Positions 62,201 to 64,000 of a stretch of DNA of 64,000 bases are shown piece by piece; positions within the stretch are counted from its first letter, which is position 1; the number at the start of each line of letters is the position of its first letter. A program made the position numbers and the translations under genes. The DNA is from an uncultured bacterium (lineage in GTDB: Bacteria; Bacillota_I; Bacilli_A; RFN20; CAG-826). Under the pieces are notes generated by a model. The model was not told the origin of the DNA, made no database searches, and saw only the letters and a list, made by a program, of their open reading frames with translations. The DNA is taken from contig CASDYC010000001.1 of assembly GCA_949285665.1 (NCBI GenBank), positions 706,107 to 770,106 of the forward strand, in the 5' to 3' direction.

Positions 62201-62444
62201 CGTTGGCTTTATGTCTGGAATTAGAGAATGTTCTTATGAATTAAATTTTGTTAGCGAATATTTTGTTCCGGGTTTAGGTTTATCAGCTATTGGTTTTGGA
62301 GGACTTGCCTTATTTGGAATTTATCATACACTTAAGAAAAAAGCTAAATTAAAAGAAGCAAATAATGCAGATCAACGAGTTAAAATAGTTAAAGAAATAA
62401 TTGATGAAGATTTAAAAAAATATATTGACGAAATTAAAAAATAA
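59259..62444 (+). CDS. YfhO-family membrane protein
   Basis: 1061 residues. The membrane half (about 30-525) has roughly a dozen hydrophobic segments and the motif PFWDSSLALGGDN, typical of YfhO and related GT-C-like glycosylation proteins. A long extracytoplasmic part (about 530-1020) follows, then a final membrane segment (LGLSAIGFGGLALFGIYHTL) and a charged cytoplasmic tail. YfhO proteins are linked to glycosylation of lipoteichoic acid or other surface polymers in Bacillota. The predicted start has no ribosome site and lies just downstream of a palindrome. Confidence 0.9.
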   Translation: MTELINNFKVKFDKYKKEKMKPYFSNPKNMFYYVLFLIVLAFAFYIITILTNSFTAPITGDYTVQSIPFFYNGWDDWWHFFTTGEFPFWDSSLALGGDNIANNSFYYIFDPFFLIVLLFPRSFIPHAMLISMMIRMILATLFFRLLLKYFGVKETTARVFSVCYGFGGWMVFYQWFAGFNGICTFLPIVLLGIEKLLKTKKPYVLILGLFLIGISNFYFLIPVGIGGVFYALFRYFQTIKTRKSYDNFIVAGLGILAFALGICCSGFVTLPSILNALTYQRATNDYLKDLIGYIQAGDVTNTLNQIFDWGFVFGDYYSFRWIYPLMAFLFPATDGRNVPVMNFDGNRYDTLASSIFVFTPLILIFFASIIKSTRERKFSHLIAIAFFMLALFTPFFYYLFLGFSEAYGRWELIPYAFIILYCAISFNKRKKYKIYDFVISYLVTIILMGVCIYYAMILPDESTRIEPIGARWLVIIISLIYVSVLFFLFIKYYKDKRFVKTGILFIAAEVVLMGAYYNYFHGYTDYESIYFLNGKENVARETEIFKTINEEDKSFFRVQSDRIYDSGTNLNMAENYNGLSYFHSEYNSNTDQFLHWSNIVTSYGNWNGNAIEKRPLLDTFLGVKYYLTNAVETNYHVIYDTNDESNSKVIHYDPNIPFGYKVSYQDSDYTVYENENFIEMGFSFTNFIDPQVSSNEDGANPMGVLGDFYYFTNSGRGHFDADYNFLKGAILETQDINELKQNYTYLWDEGYFSQARSYYTTPTKQISIKVTAYDLKNSYFNPDDPLAYQTKGEQIYTLPSTGSYDTDSLILKPNTNIIVIENRDGGALVDDIDVGALFMNAPIRDYNVFSTFILDKDNNVISYDNFNQMDNYSKRYRTFYFDNYVSKLIIVPMRDNFTLSPTVPTIYAYSYEDYLSLINELKEYPLTDVYHTYNTYGFKTDYQNYRFIVTNLAYDKGWDLTLTDSNGNITHPKVYKTTGGFVGFMSGIRECSYELNFVSEYFVPGLGLSAIGFGGLALFGIYHTLKKKAKLKEANNADQRVKIVKEIIDEDLKKYIDEIKK

Positions 62445-62465
62445 CAGCGAATCGCTGTTATTTTT
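62437..62465. terminator. Shared terminator of convergent YfhO and rsmI genes
   Basis: AAAAATAACAGCGA (62437-62450) and TCGCTGTTATTTTT (62452-62465) are perfect mirror arms. The YfhO stop codon (62442-62444) and the rsmI stop codon (62460-62458) both lie within the arms, so one hairpin ends both genes. Confidence 0.9.
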
Positions 62466-63294
62466 TTATGTCAAGTGATAATTTATAGACAATATTTTTA
62501 TTTATATTATAATCTTTTGATATTTTTAAAATTGCTTCTTTATTAGTCAATTTTTCCTCTTTAATTAGTTTTATTAATTTTTCTTTTATTTCATCATCAC
62601 TCATATTTTCTTTAGATATTTTATTTTCAATTAAGATTACAAATTCACCTTTTACTTTTTCTTTATCTAGTGAAATATTTGCAATTTTATCTCTAATATA
62701 TTCTTCATGAATTTTTGTTAATTCTTTTGCAATACAAATATTTAAATCATTATTAAAGGTTTGTTTTATATCTTTAATTGTATCTAAAATTCGATGAGAT
62801 GATTCATAAATTACAAGTGTTGAATTTATCTTACTTAATTCTTTTAGTTGATTTAATCTTGTTCCACTTTTATTAGATAGAAATCCAACAAAAGTAAAAT
62901 TGAAGATATTTAAACCACTTCCAACAAGTGAAGTTAAAATTGCACTTGCTCCTGGAATTACGGATACTTCTATTTTTTCTTTAATTGCATTGCTAACTAA
63001 AATTTGTCCTGGATCTGAAATACAAGGAGTTCCAGCATCAGAAATATAGGCAATATTATTTCCATTCTTTAATAGATTTAAAATATTTGAAGTATTATTT
63101 TCTTCAATAATTGCATTTAATTGGATTAATTTTTTATTGATGTTGTAGTGATTTAAAAGTTTTTTTGAATTATTTGGATTTTCGCAAACAATATAATCAA
63201 CACTTTCTAAAACTTCAATCGCTCTAAAAGTTATGTCTTTTATATTTCCAATTGGAGTTGAAACAATATATAATTTTCCAAAATTATTTTTCAT
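62458..63294 (-). CDS. rsmI: 16S rRNA (C1402-2'-O) methyltransferase RsmI
   Basis: SAM-dependent tetrapyrrole-methylase-fold enzyme. I start at 63294 (MKNNFGKLYIVSTPIGNIKD), 278 residues; an upstream in-frame start would add 10 Lys/Met-rich residues that the family lacks. Core motifs are LYIVSTPIGN, ISDAGTPCISDPG and VIPGASAILTSLVGSGL. It overlaps the ricT end by 11 nt, so the pair is coupled, as in B. subtilis (yaaT ... yabC neighbourhood). Confidence 0.94.
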   Translation of the reverse strand: MKNNFGKLYIVSTPIGNIKDITFRAIEVLESVDYIVCENPNNSKKLLNHYNINKKLIQLNAIIEENNTSNILNLLKNGNNIAYISDAGTPCISDPGQILVSNAIKEKIEVSVIPGASAILTSLVGSGLNIFNFTFVGFLSNKSGTRLNQLKELSKINSTLVIYESSHRILDTIKDIKQTFNNDLNICIAKELTKIHEEYIRDKIANISLDKEKVKGEFVILIENKISKENMSDDEIKEKLIKLIKEEKLTNKEAILKISKDYNINKNIVYKLSLDIKK

Positions 63295-64000
63295 CATCAT
63301 TATTAGTTTTATCTTTTTTTTCAAGTTTTGCTTGTTTTTTGATTAATGTTTTGACCTCATTTAATGGAAGATATAATTCTCCTTCAAGATTATTTTTTAA
63401 TTTAATTACTTTTGAAAAAACATTATAACCTGCAACTAAATATTTAACGCCTTCCACATAAACTTCAGATTTAAGTGGCGGAAAGTCTTTTTTTGCTTGA
63501 GAGTAACCTTCATTTTCAAATTTTAAACAACATAATAATTTATCGCAAAGGCCACTTAATTTTGAAGTATTTCCAGATAACATTTGATTTTTTATCATAG
63601 AAGTAGTGATACCTTCAAATTCTCTTAAAAATAATGAGCAACAAGTTATTAATCCACATGGCCCAATTCCGCCAATTTTTTGAGCTCTATCTCTAGCTGC
63701 GACTTGTCTCAATTCAATTTTACATTTTATTTTAACAATTAAATTTTTTAACAAATCTCTAAAATCTACTCTTTGATCAGAAACATAAGAAAAAACAACT
63801 TTACTTTGATCAAGCATTAATTCAGTTGATAATAGTTTCATACCTAAATTTAGCTTTTTTTCTTCTTCCATAAAGATTTTTCCATATTCAGCAGCTTTTA
63901 TTTTATTAAGTTTATATAGTTTTATATCGCCTTCATCGGCTTTTTTTAAAATTGGTTTAAGTTCAAATTTTAATTTATACTTATTCATTTCTTGAGGTTC
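63284..64000 (-). CDS. ricT: PSP1-domain protein RicT/YaaT (partial, N-terminus outside window)
   Basis: The frame stays open to the right edge (EPQE precedes the first Met), so the N-terminal part is missing. The conserved section reads RVDFRDLLKNLIVKIKCKIE and GGIGPCGLITCCSLFLREFE, then SGLCDKLLCCLKFENEGYSQ, including the cysteine clusters of the PSP1 domain. In Bacillus RicT acts with RicA/RicF in an Fe-S complex that steers RNase Y. The C-terminal tail is Lys-rich. It is coupled to rsmI by overlap. Confidence 0.93.
   Translation of the reverse strand, partial: EPQEMNKYKLKFELKPILKKADEGDIKLYKLNKIKAAEYGKIFMEEEKKLNLGMKLLSTELMLDQSKVVFSYVSDQRVDFRDLLKNLIVKIKCKIELRQVAARDRAQKIGGIGPCGLITCCSLFLREFEGITTSMIKNQMLSGNTSKLSGLCDKLLCCLKFENEGYSQAKKDFPPLKSEVYVEGVKYLVAGYNVFSKVIKLKNNLEGELYLPLNEVKTLIKKQAKLEKKDKTNNDDEK

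Noticed and set aside
1-64000. CRISPR arrays, tRNA or rRNA genes, insertion-sequence transposases
   Set aside because: No regularly spaced repeats, no cloverleaf-like sequences besides tmRNA, and no transposase motifs were found on either strand by reading; a tRNA covariance scan would be a firmer test.

Overview
This is a very AT-rich, gene-dense chromosome segment around a bacterial replication origin. The gene order dnaA-dnaN-yaaA-recF-gyrB-gyrA on the minus strand, facing rpmH-rnpA-yidC-jag-mnmE on the plus strand, is that of Bacillota and Mollicutes. TGA is used as a stop (for example pth, ftsH, dnaB, rsmA) and Trp is TGG, so this is not a Mycoplasma/Spiroplasma-type code. With the small streamlined genes, RNase M5, RqcP, a non-canonical TilS, an MEP-pathway gene (ispE), a pyruvate phosphate dikinase and no cell-wall, sporulation or parAB genes here, I infer an uncultured Mollicutes-like or Erysipelotrichia-like lineage (RF39/Acholeplasma-type grade). 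The species cannot be named from the sequence.

Layout. Positions 1-8335 (minus) hold the replication genes gyrA (partial), gyrB, recF, yaaA, dnaN and dnaA. The origin, with clustered TGTGGAAAA-type DnaA boxes, lies at 8336-8724. Positions 8725-15735 (plus) hold rpmH, rnpA, yidC, jag, mnmE, tatD, rnmV, rsmA and ispE. Positions 15801-22664 are mixed: ppdK, an FGGY sugar kinase, two small lipoproteins, and a TetR regulator with a DUF368 membrane protein. Positions 22698-33018 are a long housekeeping run: pth, mfd, rqcP, tilS, ftsH, dusB, lysS. Positions 33180-39376 hold rpsF-ssb-rpsR behind a consensus promoter and structured leader, then gdpP, rplI, dnaB, walJ and rlmH. tmRNA (ssrA) is at 41829-42203.

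Immediately downstream of ssrA (42204 to about 45480) is an accessory patch with codon use unlike its surroundings. It contains the severed C-terminal end of a DUF975-type membrane protein, an 11-G homopolymer between a -35 and a -10 element, a frameshifted UDG-superfamily gene, two unrecognised genes (260 aa soluble, 282 aa membrane) and a decayed ADP-ribosylglycohydrolase fragment. From 45500 to 56515 come surface lipoproteins (InlB-type repeats plus BspA-like leucine-rich repeats; a poly-Thr lipoprotein), a lipoprotein pseudogene, a chorismate mutase/anion transporter/U32 protease-like operon, and a membrane protein with internal duplication followed by a decayed tandem paralogue. Positions 56566-64000 return to core genes: pyrG, an RluA-family synthase, a YfhO protein, rsmI and ricT (partial).

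Most striking: (1) the poly-G promoter spacer, a plausible phase-variation switch for the ssrA-linked accessory operon; (2) a recurring gene-start design in which a TATAAT-like -10 box lies only 5-10 nt before the ATG with no ribosome-binding site, which predicts leaderless mRNAs for many genes, while ribosomal and other genes carry good AGGAGG sites; (3) perfect palindromes sitting on promoters of tetR, yfhO and lipoprotein genes.
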